From positions 1-64,000 of the forward strand of contig NZ_VKKZ01000019.1 in NCBI RefSeq assembly GCF_008271745.1: 64,000 nucleotides of DNA. The letters run 5' to 3'. Source of the stretch: Rufibacter glacialis (GTDB taxonomy: Bacteria > Bacteroidota > Bacteroidia > Cytophagales > Hymenobacteraceae). The notes under the pieces were generated by a model. It was given only the letters and a program-made list of their open reading frames with translations. It was not told the origin of the DNA and made no database searches. The translations under genes were made by a program, and so were the position numbers. Positions 45,940 through 54,039 of this stretch are shown here, piece by piece (position 1 is the stretch's first letter; each line of letters starts with the position of its first letter).

Positions 45940-46629
45940 ATGCGGAAGATAACAGCAATGGGCCTGCTTTTAGCGGCTGGGCTTTTCTCTACCCCGGCCT
46001 TGGCCCAGCAGGAGCCAGCCAAGATTGATAGCAGCTACGGCGGCGGCCATTACAACATGCGCCTGGATTTTTACCGCAGCATGCCCAACCAGAAGAATGA
46101 GATCGTGTTCCTGGGCAACAGCATCACCGAGGTGGGGGAGTGGCAGGAGCTGCTTCCGGGCCGGCCGGTGGTGAACCGGGGCATCAGCGGCGATGTGGTC
46201 TGGGGCGTGCTGGCCCGCCTGGATGAGGTAGTGGCTTCCAAGCCGGCTAAAATCTTCCTCGCCATTGGCGTGAACGACATCAAGCGGGGCGTGCCTACGG
46301 CGGCCATTGCCGGGGCTTACCGCCGCATTCTGCAGCGCATCAGGAAGGAGAGCCCCAAGACCGAAGTGTACGTGCAAAGCGTGCTTCCGGTCAACGAGGG
46401 CATGCTGGCCGCCATCTACAAGAACATCACCAACGCCCGCATCCATGATCTGAACACGCAGCTGCAGGCCCTGGCCAAAGAATTCCGCTACACCTACGTC
46501 AATATCCACCCGGCCCTGGTAGACGCCACCGGCCAACTAGATAGGGATTTGAGCACCGATGGACTGCACCTGAAACTGGTGGCCTACACCAAATGGGTGG
46601 AGCAACTGAAGAAGGCAAAAGCTCTGTAG
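45940..46629 (+). CDS. Exported GDSL/SGNH esterase, paralogue 1
   Basis: About 229 residues from ATG 45940 (MRKITAMGLLLAAGLFSTPALAQQ signal); a TTG at 45928 overlapping the symporter stop is an alternative. Ser61 is in FLGNSITEVG, the oxyanion Gly is in RGISGDVVWG, the Asn is in GVNDIKRG, and Asp207/His210 are in DGLHLK. It resembles the platelet-activating-factor acetylhydrolase-like sugar esterases common in Bacteroidota glycan loci. It is a close paralogue of the next gene. Translation is probably coupled to the symporter (4-base gap). Likely periplasmic. Confidence 0.88.
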   Translation: MRKITAMGLLLAAGLFSTPALAQQEPAKIDSSYGGGHYNMRLDFYRSMPNQKNEIVFLGNSITEVGEWQELLPGRPVVNRGISGDVVWGVLARLDEVVASKPAKIFLAIGVNDIKRGVPTAAIAGAYRRILQRIRKESPKTEVYVQSVLPVNEGMLAAIYKNITNARIHDLNTQLQALAKEFRYTYVNIHPALVDATGQLDRDLSTDGLHLKLVAYTKWVEQLKKAKAL

Positions 46630-46669
46630 CTGTTATGGTGCCGTTTTTCAGAAAACGGCACCATAACAG
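46630..46669 (+). terminator. Perfect 18-bp hairpin between the SGNH paralogues
   Basis: Arms 46630-46647 and 46652-46669 (ctgttatggtgccgtttt and its exact complement) with a 4-base loop, starting right after the stop. Both arms are 18 of 18. No long T-tract follows. Strongest isolated hairpin in the window. Confidence 0.75.
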
Positions 46670-46771
46670 AATTTGAGGGGTAGGCTTTGAAAGAGTAGCA
46701 AAGGAGGAAAATCTTCCAGTAGCCGGGCTTCGAATCAAAAAAGTGTTTAAGGCCTGTTTTGGGGAAAACAA

Positions 46772-47500
46772 ATGCAAAAGGGAAACGGAAAAAAGATGGG
46801 AACAGACACCTTGTTATTTCAAGTTTTGCGGAGGGTAGGGGCAGCGATGTTTTGCTTTCTCTCATCATGGAACGCTTTTGCCCAAACGGCCCAGTTGGAC
46901 AGCAACTACGTGAACCCGCATTATGAGCTGCGCCAAAAGGAGTTCCGGACCCAGGCCATTTCCAGGAATGCCGTCGTGTTCCTGGGCAACAGCATCACGG
47001 CGCGGGGAAACTGGGCGCAGTTGCTGCCGGGCGTGCCTGTGGCTAACCGCGGAATTGGCGGTGACATCACCCACGGCGTGTTGGCCCGACTAGACAGTAT
47101 TCTGGCCGCCAAGCCCAGCAAGATTTTCCTGCTCATCGGCATCAATGACTTGTCGCGCCGGTTTCCGGAGGCGGTTATCCTGCAGAACTATGAGCGGCTG
47201 GTACGGCGCGTGAAACAGCAGTCGCCCAAAACTAGGCTGTACGTGCAGAGCGTGTTGCCGCTACGCGATGAAATGCTAAAGCCAGACTACCTCAAAGGCC
47301 TAAACCCAGCAGTGACCAGCCTCAATACACAGCTACAAACTTTCACAAAAAAGCACAAGCTCACCTACATCAACCTGCACCCGGTTTTTGCCGATGCCAA
47401 TGGCCAACTCAAAAAGGAATACTCACTAGACGGTATCCACGTCACAGACGGGGCCTACCCGGTGTGGGTGCAGTACCTGAAAGAAAAGAAATACCTGTAG
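46772..47500 (+). CDS. Exported GDSL/SGNH esterase, paralogue 2
   Basis: A 242-residue paralogue of the previous gene (LDSNYVNPHYELRQKEFR... FLGNSITARGNWAQLLPGVPVANRGIGGDITHGVLARLD). Ser74 is in GNSIT, Asp220/His223 are in DGIHVT. Start is ATG 46772 or, 8 codons later, ATG 46796 (MGTDTLLFQVLRRVG...AFAQ); both keep a usable signal. The order symporter-SGNH-SGNH suggests recent tandem duplication, although the pair has diverged widely. AT-richer wobble use than paralogue 1. Confidence 0.85.
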   Translation: MQKGNGKKMGTDTLLFQVLRRVGAAMFCFLSSWNAFAQTAQLDSNYVNPHYELRQKEFRTQAISRNAVVFLGNSITARGNWAQLLPGVPVANRGIGGDITHGVLARLDSILAAKPSKIFLLIGINDLSRRFPEAVILQNYERLVRRVKQQSPKTRLYVQSVLPLRDEMLKPDYLKGLNPAVTSLNTQLQTFTKKHKLTYINLHPVFADANGQLKKEYSLDGIHVTDGAYPVWVQYLKEKKYL

Positions 47501-47544
47501 CTATCCAATGTTAAGACATATAGTCATCAAAAATTTAAAATTAA

Positions 47545-48000
47545 ATGATGTTTCAGATACAGAAATACAATTTTGATGCTATCACCAGGAAGAGAGTTAT
47601 AACAATAATGGCATTTCTATTCTGTGTCAGTTTTGGTGCCACAGGACAACACCATGAGCTTCTGAACCTAACAGAAAAACAGGTAAGGCAGAAAGTAAAA
47701 GCTTACCATTCTGTCACTAGAGACTCTTCTGAACATGAGTTTGTACCGTTTCTCATTTTTAGAAACAACAAGAATGAGGTAGAACTCATCTGTACCTTCT
47801 TTGCTGGAAAGTGCTACATGGCCCAGTACTATTCCTTAAAAGAAACCCTTGATTCAGCTGTAAAGTCTGCAGATAAACAATATGACAGGATTGGGAATAA
47901 CTATTGGAGAGACAGAAAAGGGCAATTTGAAGTCCAGATCATCAGCACTCCAGATAAGGTGATAACGATGTACAACAGAGGAGTTTCTCATTACGATTGA
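47545..48000 (+). CDS. Small exported protein of unknown function, AT-rich
   Basis: A 151-residue frame with a signal-like stretch (VITIMAFLFCVSFGATGQ) some 20 residues from the first ATG; an internal ATG at about 47608 (MAFLFCVSF) may be the true start. The mature part is soluble, with charged helices and a Cys pair (ICTFFAGKC). The pattern AYHSVTRDSSEHEFVPFLIF is shared with no neighbour. The codon use is distinctly AT-rich against the GC-rich genes on either side, which suggests it arrived separately. I do not recognise it. Confidence 0.55.
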   Translation: MMFQIQKYNFDAITRKRVITIMAFLFCVSFGATGQHHELLNLTEKQVRQKVKAYHSVTRDSSEHEFVPFLIFRNNKNEVELICTFFAGKCYMAQYYSLKETLDSAVKSADKQYDRIGNNYWRDRKGQFEVQIISTPDKVITMYNRGVSHYD

Positions 48001-48135
48001 GCTACTATACCTGTAATAAATTAACTGTTACATATGGTAATCGACAGTGTCGGCAGAAGGCCGCTTCCAAGCTTGCTCGGAGACGGAAACTCAGAAAGCT
48101 TCGCTGGTCAGTTACCTCATTTTGAATACACACGC

Positions 48136-49071
48136 ATGAAGATTACCGGAACCTTTATAGACGAAATCTCCCACGACATCCCGCACCAGAACTGGGGCCG
48201 CGAGGAGTGGGACTGCGATTTCGGGTACATGAAAGCCGTGGGCATTGACACGGTCATCATGATCAGAAGCGGCTACCGCCGATTCATCACCTACCCATCC
48301 CCCTACCTGCAGCAGCACTACGGCTGCTATGAGCCGCCCGTGGATCTGGTGCAGATGTTCCTGGAACTGGCCGAGAAACACAGCCTCAAGTTCTACTTCG
48401 GGTTGTATGACAGCGGGCATTACTGGGACACCGGCAACCTGCAGTCAGAAATTGATGCCAACCGCTACGTCATTGACGAGGTCTGGAAACAGTACGGCCA
48501 CTTCAAGAGCTTTGGCGGCTGGTACCTGAGCATGGAAATCAGCCGCAAGACCAAAGGCGCCACCGAGGCCTTCCGGACGCTGGGGCAGCAGTGCAAAGAC
48601 GTGAGCGGCGGCCTGCCCACCTTCATCTCGCCTTGGATAGACGGCAAGAAAGCGGTGATGGCGGCCACGGCGCAATTGTCAAAAGAAGACGCGGTTTCCC
48701 TGCGCCAGCACGAGGAGGAGTGGAGCGAAATCTTTTCTGGCTTGCAGGGTTCAGTAGACGCCGTGGCCTTTCAGGACGGGCACATTGATTACCATGAACT
48801 GGAGGACTTCTTCGCCATCAACAAGAAAATGGCTGACACGTTTGGCCTGCAGTGCTGGACCAACGCCGAGAGCTTTGACCGCGACATGCCCATCAAGTTC
48901 CTGCCCATCAAGTTTGAGAAACTGCGCCTGAAATTAGAGGCCGCCCGCAAGGCCGGCTATGACAAGGCCATCACCTTTGAGTTCTCCCATTTCATGAGCC
49001 CGCAGAGCGCCTACCTGCAGGCGGGCCACTTATACAATAGATACAAAGAGTACCTACAGAGTCTACGCTAA
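48136..49071 (+). CDS. DUF4434 glycosidase-like TIM-barrel protein, cytoplasmic
   Basis: About 311 residues from ATG 48136 (MKITGTFIDEISHDIPHQNW); an open frame from 48034 adds a low-quality 34-residue leader with no signal peptide. The chain has the beta/alpha-barrel pattern of the DUF4434 family (PF14488, glycosidase clan). Glu134 at the end of a strand in GGWYLSMEIS and Glu245 in CWTNAESF fit the acid/base and nucleophile places of clan GH-A enzymes, but this is inference. It is the only barrel enzyme in the locus without an export signal. It lies 11 bases before the epimerase gene, so a cytosolic cleavage step followed by epimerisation is plausible. Confidence 0.8.
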   Translation: MKITGTFIDEISHDIPHQNWGREEWDCDFGYMKAVGIDTVIMIRSGYRRFITYPSPYLQQHYGCYEPPVDLVQMFLELAEKHSLKFYFGLYDSGHYWDTGNLQSEIDANRYVIDEVWKQYGHFKSFGGWYLSMEISRKTKGATEAFRTLGQQCKDVSGGLPTFISPWIDGKKAVMAATAQLSKEDAVSLRQHEEEWSEIFSGLQGSVDAVAFQDGHIDYHELEDFFAINKKMADTFGLQCWTNAESFDRDMPIKFLPIKFEKLRLKLEAARKAGYDKAITFEFSHFMSPQSAYLQAGHLYNRYKEYLQSLR

Positions 49072-49082
49072 TCAAATATTAT

Positions 49083-50273
49083 ATGCATCATTATTCTGCG
49101 CTGTACAAACAGGAGTTGTTGGAGAACGTTGTTCCTTTCTGGATAAAACATTCTAAGGACGAGAAACATGGGGGTTTCTTTACGTGTTTAGACCAATTCG
49201 GGAAAGTATACGACACAGATAAATTCATTTGGCTACAGGGCCGCGAGACCTGGATGTTCTCCATGTTGTATGACAAGGTAGAGCAGAAGCAGGAGTGGCT
49301 GGACATGGCCGTGCACGGCGCTGATTTCCTCAAGAAACACGGCCGTGACGCCGAGGGAAACTTCTATTTCTCCCTGACCCAGAGTGGCCAGCCGCTGGTG
49401 CAGCCGTACAATATCTTCTCAGACTGCTTTGCCGCCATGGGCTTTGGGGCCCTCTACAAGGTAAAGCCCGAGGACGAGTACGCCGACATTGCCCGCAAGA
49501 CCTTCCAGAACATTCTGGCCCGGCGGGAAAACCCCAAAGGCAAGTACAGCAAGGCGTACCCCGGTACTCGCAGCCTGCGCAACTTCTCCCTGCCCATGAT
49601 TCTGAGCAACCTCTCTCTGGAGATGGAGCACCTGTTGGACAAAAGCCAGGTAGATACCCTCATGCAGGAAATCATGCATGAGGTGATGAACGTGTTCTAC
49701 CATGAGGAGAGCGGCCTTATCCTGGAGAACGTCTACCAGGACGGCTCCTTCGCTGATTGCTACGAGGGGCGTGTCATTAACCCGGGCCACATCATTGAGG
49801 CCATGTGGTTCATCATGGACCTGGCCTTGCGCCTGGGCGATAAGGCGCTGGTGGACAAGACCATTGAGATTGCTCTCAACGCCCTGGACTACGGCTGGGA
49901 CAAGGAGTTTGGCGGTCTGTTCTATTTCAAAGACATCAAAGGGCACCCGCTGCAGCAGCTGGAGTGGGACCAGAAACTGTGGTGGCCGCACGTAGAGGCG
50001 TTGGTGTGCATGGCCAAGGCTTACGCCGCCACCGGCGATGAGCGTTGCCAGAAGTGGTTTGACAAACTGCATGACTACACCTGGAACAGCTTTAGAGATG
50101 AGCAGTACGGCGAGTGGTTCGGGTACCTGAACCGCCGTAACGAAGTCCTGCTGTCTCTTAAAGGCGGCAAGTGGAAAGGCTGTTTCCATATTCCGCGCGG
50201 CCTCTACCAGGTCTACAAAACGCTGGAGAACGTACCGGCAGTAACCCCGGAAATTACCCTCTCTTCCCGATAG
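49083..50273 (+). CDS. AGE-family N-acylglucosamine 2-epimerase
   Basis: A 396-residue cytoplasmic protein of the AGE/RnBP (alpha/alpha)6-barrel family. Residues of the family active site are visible: GRETWMFSM (Arg early), the catalytic-type His236 in NPGHIIEAMW, LWWPHVEAL, and His369 in GCFHIPRGLYQVYK. Length and these blocks fit N-acetylglucosamine/mannosamine 2-epimerases better than the cellobiose 2-epimerase group, though the two cannot be separated firmly by eye. It would convert GlcNAc and ManNAc inside the cell. Directly follows DUF4434 and precedes CstA. Confidence 0.87.
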   Translation: MHHYSALYKQELLENVVPFWIKHSKDEKHGGFFTCLDQFGKVYDTDKFIWLQGRETWMFSMLYDKVEQKQEWLDMAVHGADFLKKHGRDAEGNFYFSLTQSGQPLVQPYNIFSDCFAAMGFGALYKVKPEDEYADIARKTFQNILARRENPKGKYSKAYPGTRSLRNFSLPMILSNLSLEMEHLLDKSQVDTLMQEIMHEVMNVFYHEESGLILENVYQDGSFADCYEGRVINPGHIIEAMWFIMDLALRLGDKALVDKTIEIALNALDYGWDKEFGGLFYFKDIKGHPLQQLEWDQKLWWPHVEALVCMAKAYAATGDERCQKWFDKLHDYTWNSFRDEQYGEWFGYLNRRNEVLLSLKGGKWKGCFHIPRGLYQVYKTLENVPAVTPEITLSSR

Positions 50274-50342
50274 GGAATAACCCGGCGCCAGTTCCCCTTC
50301 CAGTGGGGCGGGCGCCAGCATTTCTTTTGCCCGCTTTCTGTT

Positions 50343-50373
50343 TTTAGGCCGTTTTGGCCAAAACAGGCCTAAA
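50343..50373 (+). terminator. Palindrome after the epimerase gene
   Basis: Arms tttaggccgtttt (50343-50355) and aaaacaggcctaaa (50360-50373) with a 4-base loop, one mismatch/bulge. Member of the window-wide aggcc palindrome family. Confidence 0.6.
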
Positions 50374-50420
50374 GCAGCCACCACCCGCGCCCCTTCCCTC
50401 CAAACCTAACCAACAAACCT

Positions 50421-51872
50421 ATGATATCGTTTTTCGTCTCTGTGCTGGCCCTGATTGTAGGGTACTGGCTGTACTCCAAAGTAGTGGAGCGTATCTTCGG
50501 CATGGACCCAGGCCGGCCTACGCCCGCCATCACCATGGAAGACGGGGTAGACTACGTGGCCCTGCCGCAATGGAAAATCTTCCTCATCCAGTTCCTCAAC
50601 ATCGCCGGCCTGGGGCCCATCTTCGGGGCGGTAGCCGGGGCCATGTGGGGCCCCGCCGCATTCGTCTGGATTGTGCTGGGCTCCATCTTCGCCGGAGGCG
50701 TGCATGACTATTTCTCCGGCATGCTGTCTTTGCGGCACGGCGGCGAGAGCATCACCGAGACCACGGGCCGGTATTTGGGCAACAACATGAAGCAGTTCAT
50801 GCGAGTGTTCACCATCATCCTCATGGTCATGCTGGGCGCGGTGTTCATCATGGGGCCCGCCAAAATCCTAGACGATATCTCAGGCGGGGCCGGTGGTGGG
50901 GTGACAATGTGGGTCTGGATTATCTTCCTCTACTATTTCCTGTCTACCATCCTGCCCATTGACCAGTTGATTGGCCGCCTCTACCCCTTGTTTGGCGTGG
51001 CCATGCTGTTCATGGCAGTGGGTATTTCGGCGGTGATGTTCACCGAAGGCCTGCACGTACCGGAGGTCACCTTTGACAGCCTCTACAACCAGCACAGTAG
51101 CCCAGAGAAATTCCCGCTGTTCCCTATGCTGTTCGTGACGGTAGCCTGCGGGGCCATCTCGGGCTTCCATGCCTCGCAGTCGCCGTTGATGGCGCGCTGC
51201 ATGACCAATGAACGGCAGGGGCGGAGCATCTTCTTCGGGGCCATGATTACCGAGGGTGTGGTGGCCTTAATCTGGGCCGCCATCAGTATGAGTTTCTTTG
51301 GCGGCGTACGCGAGCTGAACGAGACCATGGCGCTGCAGAACGGCAACGCGGCCTGGGTGGTGAGTAAGATTTCTAATTCCCTCCTGGGCGAAGTAGGTGG
51401 CGTGCTGGCATTGCTGGGCGTGGTGGCGGCGCCCATTACCTCTGGCGACACCGCTTTTAGGAGCGCCCGCCTCATTGTGGCGGATTTCCTGAAGTCTGAC
51501 CAGGGACCCTTTAAGAACCGCATCCTCATCAGTATCCCGCTTTTTGCGGCCGGTTACGCCCTTACCCTGGTAGATTTTGGGGTGGTGTGGCGCTATTTCG
51601 CCTGGACGAACCAGTCTTTGGCCACGGTGGTGCTGTGGGTGGTGACGGCCTACCTCATCCAGGAGAAAAAGCAGTACTGGGTAACCCTGGTGCCGGCCGT
51701 GTTCATGACAGCCGTGGCTACTTCCTATATTCTGGTGGCCCCGGAGGGTTTCCAGTTGCCCATTGAAGTGGCCTATGCGATAGGTTTCTCGGTGGCGCTG
51801 GCGCTGCTGGTCTTTACGCTGGTGAGGGTGGCCAAAGGCAAACGGACCCCCGTGGCGCAACTGGTCAAATAA
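50421..51872 (+). CDS. cstA: CstA-family carbon starvation protein (peptide/pyruvate transporter type)
   Basis: A 483-residue membrane protein of the CstA family (PF02554). Motifs: VLALIVGYWLYSKVVERIFGMDPGRPTPA at the N-terminus, the AGLGPIFGAVAGAMWGPAAFVWI signature, HDYFSGMLSLRHGGESI, and GFHASQSPLMARC. About 13 hydrophobic helices. Shorter than E. coli CstA (about 700), as is common outside enterobacteria. Relatives take up pyruvate or peptides. In this locus it could recover a non-sugar product, for example peptide or pyruvate released from the glycan. An unusual companion for a SusCD locus. Confidence 0.92.
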   Translation: MISFFVSVLALIVGYWLYSKVVERIFGMDPGRPTPAITMEDGVDYVALPQWKIFLIQFLNIAGLGPIFGAVAGAMWGPAAFVWIVLGSIFAGGVHDYFSGMLSLRHGGESITETTGRYLGNNMKQFMRVFTIILMVMLGAVFIMGPAKILDDISGGAGGGVTMWVWIIFLYYFLSTILPIDQLIGRLYPLFGVAMLFMAVGISAVMFTEGLHVPEVTFDSLYNQHSSPEKFPLFPMLFVTVACGAISGFHASQSPLMARCMTNERQGRSIFFGAMITEGVVALIWAAISMSFFGGVRELNETMALQNGNAAWVVSKISNSLLGEVGGVLALLGVVAAPITSGDTAFRSARLIVADFLKSDQGPFKNRILISIPLFAAGYALTLVDFGVVWRYFAWTNQSLATVVLWVVTAYLIQEKKQYWVTLVPAVFMTAVATSYILVAPEGFQLPIEVAYAIGFSVALALLVFTLVRVAKGKRTPVAQLVK

Positions 51873-51894
51873 GAAAATTTGGGTCGCTGTTTCC

Positions 51895-51932
51895 CGTTCC
51901 GGGCCTGTTTTTCCGGAAACGGCCCTGAAACG
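51895..51932 (+). terminator. Imperfect palindrome after cstA
   Basis: Arms of 16 bases (51895-51910 and 51917-51932) with four mismatches, ttccgg centre. It lies 23 bases beyond the cstA stop. Confidence 0.45.
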
Positions 51933-52014
51933 GAGCGGCTGCCTATCTTATATTTTCCGCCGTCCATTCTTCCCTGTCGGGTCTCATTTGAAGGCCTGCT
52001 CCATTCCCCTGCGT

Positions 52015-53907
52015 ATGAAAAGGTCCTTGTTTGTAGTCTGTTTTTGGTTGGTGCTCTGGCTGCCGTTGGCGGCCCAGGAGAATGCCAGGCCCCCTATCGC
52101 GCTTATCCCGGAGCCTGTGTCCTGGCAGGCCAAACCGGGCAGCTTCAGGATAACTTCCAAGACCGTGATTGAAGTGGCCGCCCGTGATGCCGCCCACCTG
52201 GGCGTGGCCCGGCTGCTGGCCCAGCGCCTGCGGGTGCCTACCGGTTACCCCGTGCCAGTGGTGAAAACGAAAGGCAACGTCGGCGCCATCCGGTTGGCTT
52301 TGAACGCTACCCCCGTGGCCCGGCTGGGCCAGGAAGGATACACCCTGGAAGTAAGTCCGCAGCAGGTACTCATCACCGCTAATGCCCCCGCCGGGTGGTT
52401 CTACGCCATCCAGACGTTCATGCAGCTGCTGCCCCCCGCCGCGGAGAGCGTGAAGAAAGTGACGGGCACCGCCTGGGCCGTGCCGGCGATAAGCGTGGAG
52501 GATTACCCGCGGTTTGCCTGGCGGGGCCTGATGGTGGACGTAAGCCGCCATTTCTTCCCCAAAGAGGTCATCAAGTCCTACCTGGACCAGATGGCCCGGT
52601 ACAAGCTCAACACCTTCCATTGGCACCTCACCGATAACCAGGGCTGGCGCGTGGAAATCAAAAGCCTGCCCAAACTCACCGAGGTAGGCGCCTGGCGGGT
52701 GCCCCGCACCGGCTACTGGAAAGGCTTCACCGCCCCGGAGCCCGGCGAAGCCGCCACCGACGGCGGCTTTTACTCGCAGGAAGACATCAAGGAAATCATT
52801 GCCTACGCCGCCGAGCGGTTCGTGACCATTGTGCCGGAGGTGGACGTGCCGGGCCACAGCCTCGCGCTTATCGCCTCGTACCCCAACCTGTCCTGTACCC
52901 AGACGCCTCAGCAGGTGCTGGCCGGCGACCCCTGGAACCCCAAGCGCACCAACGTACTCTGCATCGGGAACGACTCTACCTTCACTGAGCTGGAAAAGGT
53001 GTTCACGGAGCTGGCCCAGCTGTTCCCCGGCGAGTACCTGCACATGGGCGGCGATGAGGTGACCCGCACCTACTGGGACAAATGCGCCAAATGCCAGAAG
53101 CGTATCAAAGCCGAAGGCCTCAAGAATTCAGAGGAACTGCAGACCTATTTCCTGAAGCGGATGGCCCGCATTATTGAAAGCAAGGGCAAGAAAGTGATGG
53201 GCTGGTACGAGAAACTTGAGGGCGGCCTGGCCCCTAACATGGCGGTGATGAGCTGGAAAGACATGAAAGGTGGCATTGCCGCCTCTAACCTGGGCCACAA
53301 GGTGGTCATGACCCCCGCCTTCCACACCTACCTGGACTTCTACCAGGGCGACCCTTTCCTGGAGAATGGTCCTTTCACAGTGACCCGCCTTTCGTCCACG
53401 TACAATTTTGACCCTTTGCCCCAGGAAGCCAACCCAAGCAATGTGCTGGGCGGGCAGGGGAGCCTGTGGACGGAGCAGGTGGCTCATGAGCGCAAGCTTC
53501 AGTTCATGACCTGGCCCCGCGGTCTTTCCCTGGCCGAGGTCTTCTGGACTCCCCAGGCCAAGCGCCAGTGGGACGCCTTCGTGCCGCGCCTGGAGGCGCA
53601 CCTGCCCCGGCTAGAGGCCGCCCACGTGAACTACGCCACCCATTTCTACGAGCCCATTATCTCAGCGGTGAAAGACAGCGCCGGCGTCATGAAAGTGGTA
53701 TTGTCTTCTGAAATAAAGGGGGTAGATATGTATTACACCTTTGATGACTCTAACCCAGACAAGTTCTACCCCAAATACCAGGGAAAACCGCTGGACGTGC
53801 CCAAAGGGGCGCACCACATCAGGGCCATCAGTTACCGGCATGGCAAACCCGTGGGCCGCGAAATCAACCTTCCTCTTACCGAGGTGGAGAAGCGGGTCCG
53901 GAAATAG
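52015..53907 (+). CDS. GH20 beta-N-acetylhexosaminidase, second copy
   Basis: About 630 residues from ATG 52015 (MKRSLFVVCFWLVLWLPLAAQ signal peptide); an open frame from 51988 would mask the signal. The GH20b domain (about 25-150) precedes the barrel with FHWHLTDNQGWRVEIKSLPKL, TIVPEVDVPGHSLA and the catalytic Asp347-Glu348 in HMGGDEVTRTYWD. A short chitobiase-type strand domain (MYYTFDDSNPDKFYP) closes the protein, with no F5/8 domain, unlike the GH20 at 24560. No lipobox, so it should be soluble in the periplasm. This gives one surface-anchored and one periplasmic exo-hexosaminidase in the same locus. Confidence 0.92.
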   Translation: MKRSLFVVCFWLVLWLPLAAQENARPPIALIPEPVSWQAKPGSFRITSKTVIEVAARDAAHLGVARLLAQRLRVPTGYPVPVVKTKGNVGAIRLALNATPVARLGQEGYTLEVSPQQVLITANAPAGWFYAIQTFMQLLPPAAESVKKVTGTAWAVPAISVEDYPRFAWRGLMVDVSRHFFPKEVIKSYLDQMARYKLNTFHWHLTDNQGWRVEIKSLPKLTEVGAWRVPRTGYWKGFTAPEPGEAATDGGFYSQEDIKEIIAYAAERFVTIVPEVDVPGHSLALIASYPNLSCTQTPQQVLAGDPWNPKRTNVLCIGNDSTFTELEKVFTELAQLFPGEYLHMGGDEVTRTYWDKCAKCQKRIKAEGLKNSEELQTYFLKRMARIIESKGKKVMGWYEKLEGGLAPNMAVMSWKDMKGGIAASNLGHKVVMTPAFHTYLDFYQGDPFLENGPFTVTRLSSTYNFDPLPQEANPSNVLGGQGSLWTEQVAHERKLQFMTWPRGLSLAEVFWTPQAKRQWDAFVPRLEAHLPRLEAAHVNYATHFYEPIISAVKDSAGVMKVVLSSEIKGVDMYYTFDDSNPDKFYPKYQGKPLDVPKGAHHIRAISYRHGKPVGREINLPLTEVEKRVRK

Positions 53908-54039
53908 AGATGGCTTTCTGTTTAAGGCCTGGTTTTACAAAAATTGACCCGAAACTGATTGCCGTCTCTGCGTCTACTGCATCTGCCCGGGACTTGGGGG
54001 GCATTGTCTGTATTATCCATTACCTAACCTTATAATTCC

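Noticed and set aside
46720..46745. A tRNA-like T-loop (gcttcgaatc)
   Set aside because: No acceptor or anticodon stems can be paired around it; chance match.
51943..53043. A 366-codon minus-strand open frame opposite the second GH20 gene
   Set aside because: Antisense shadow of a GC-rich gene with intact catalytic motifs; Gly/His/Arg-rich product without family features. The same applies to long antisense frames at 25295-26194, 49419-50384 and 18626-19429.
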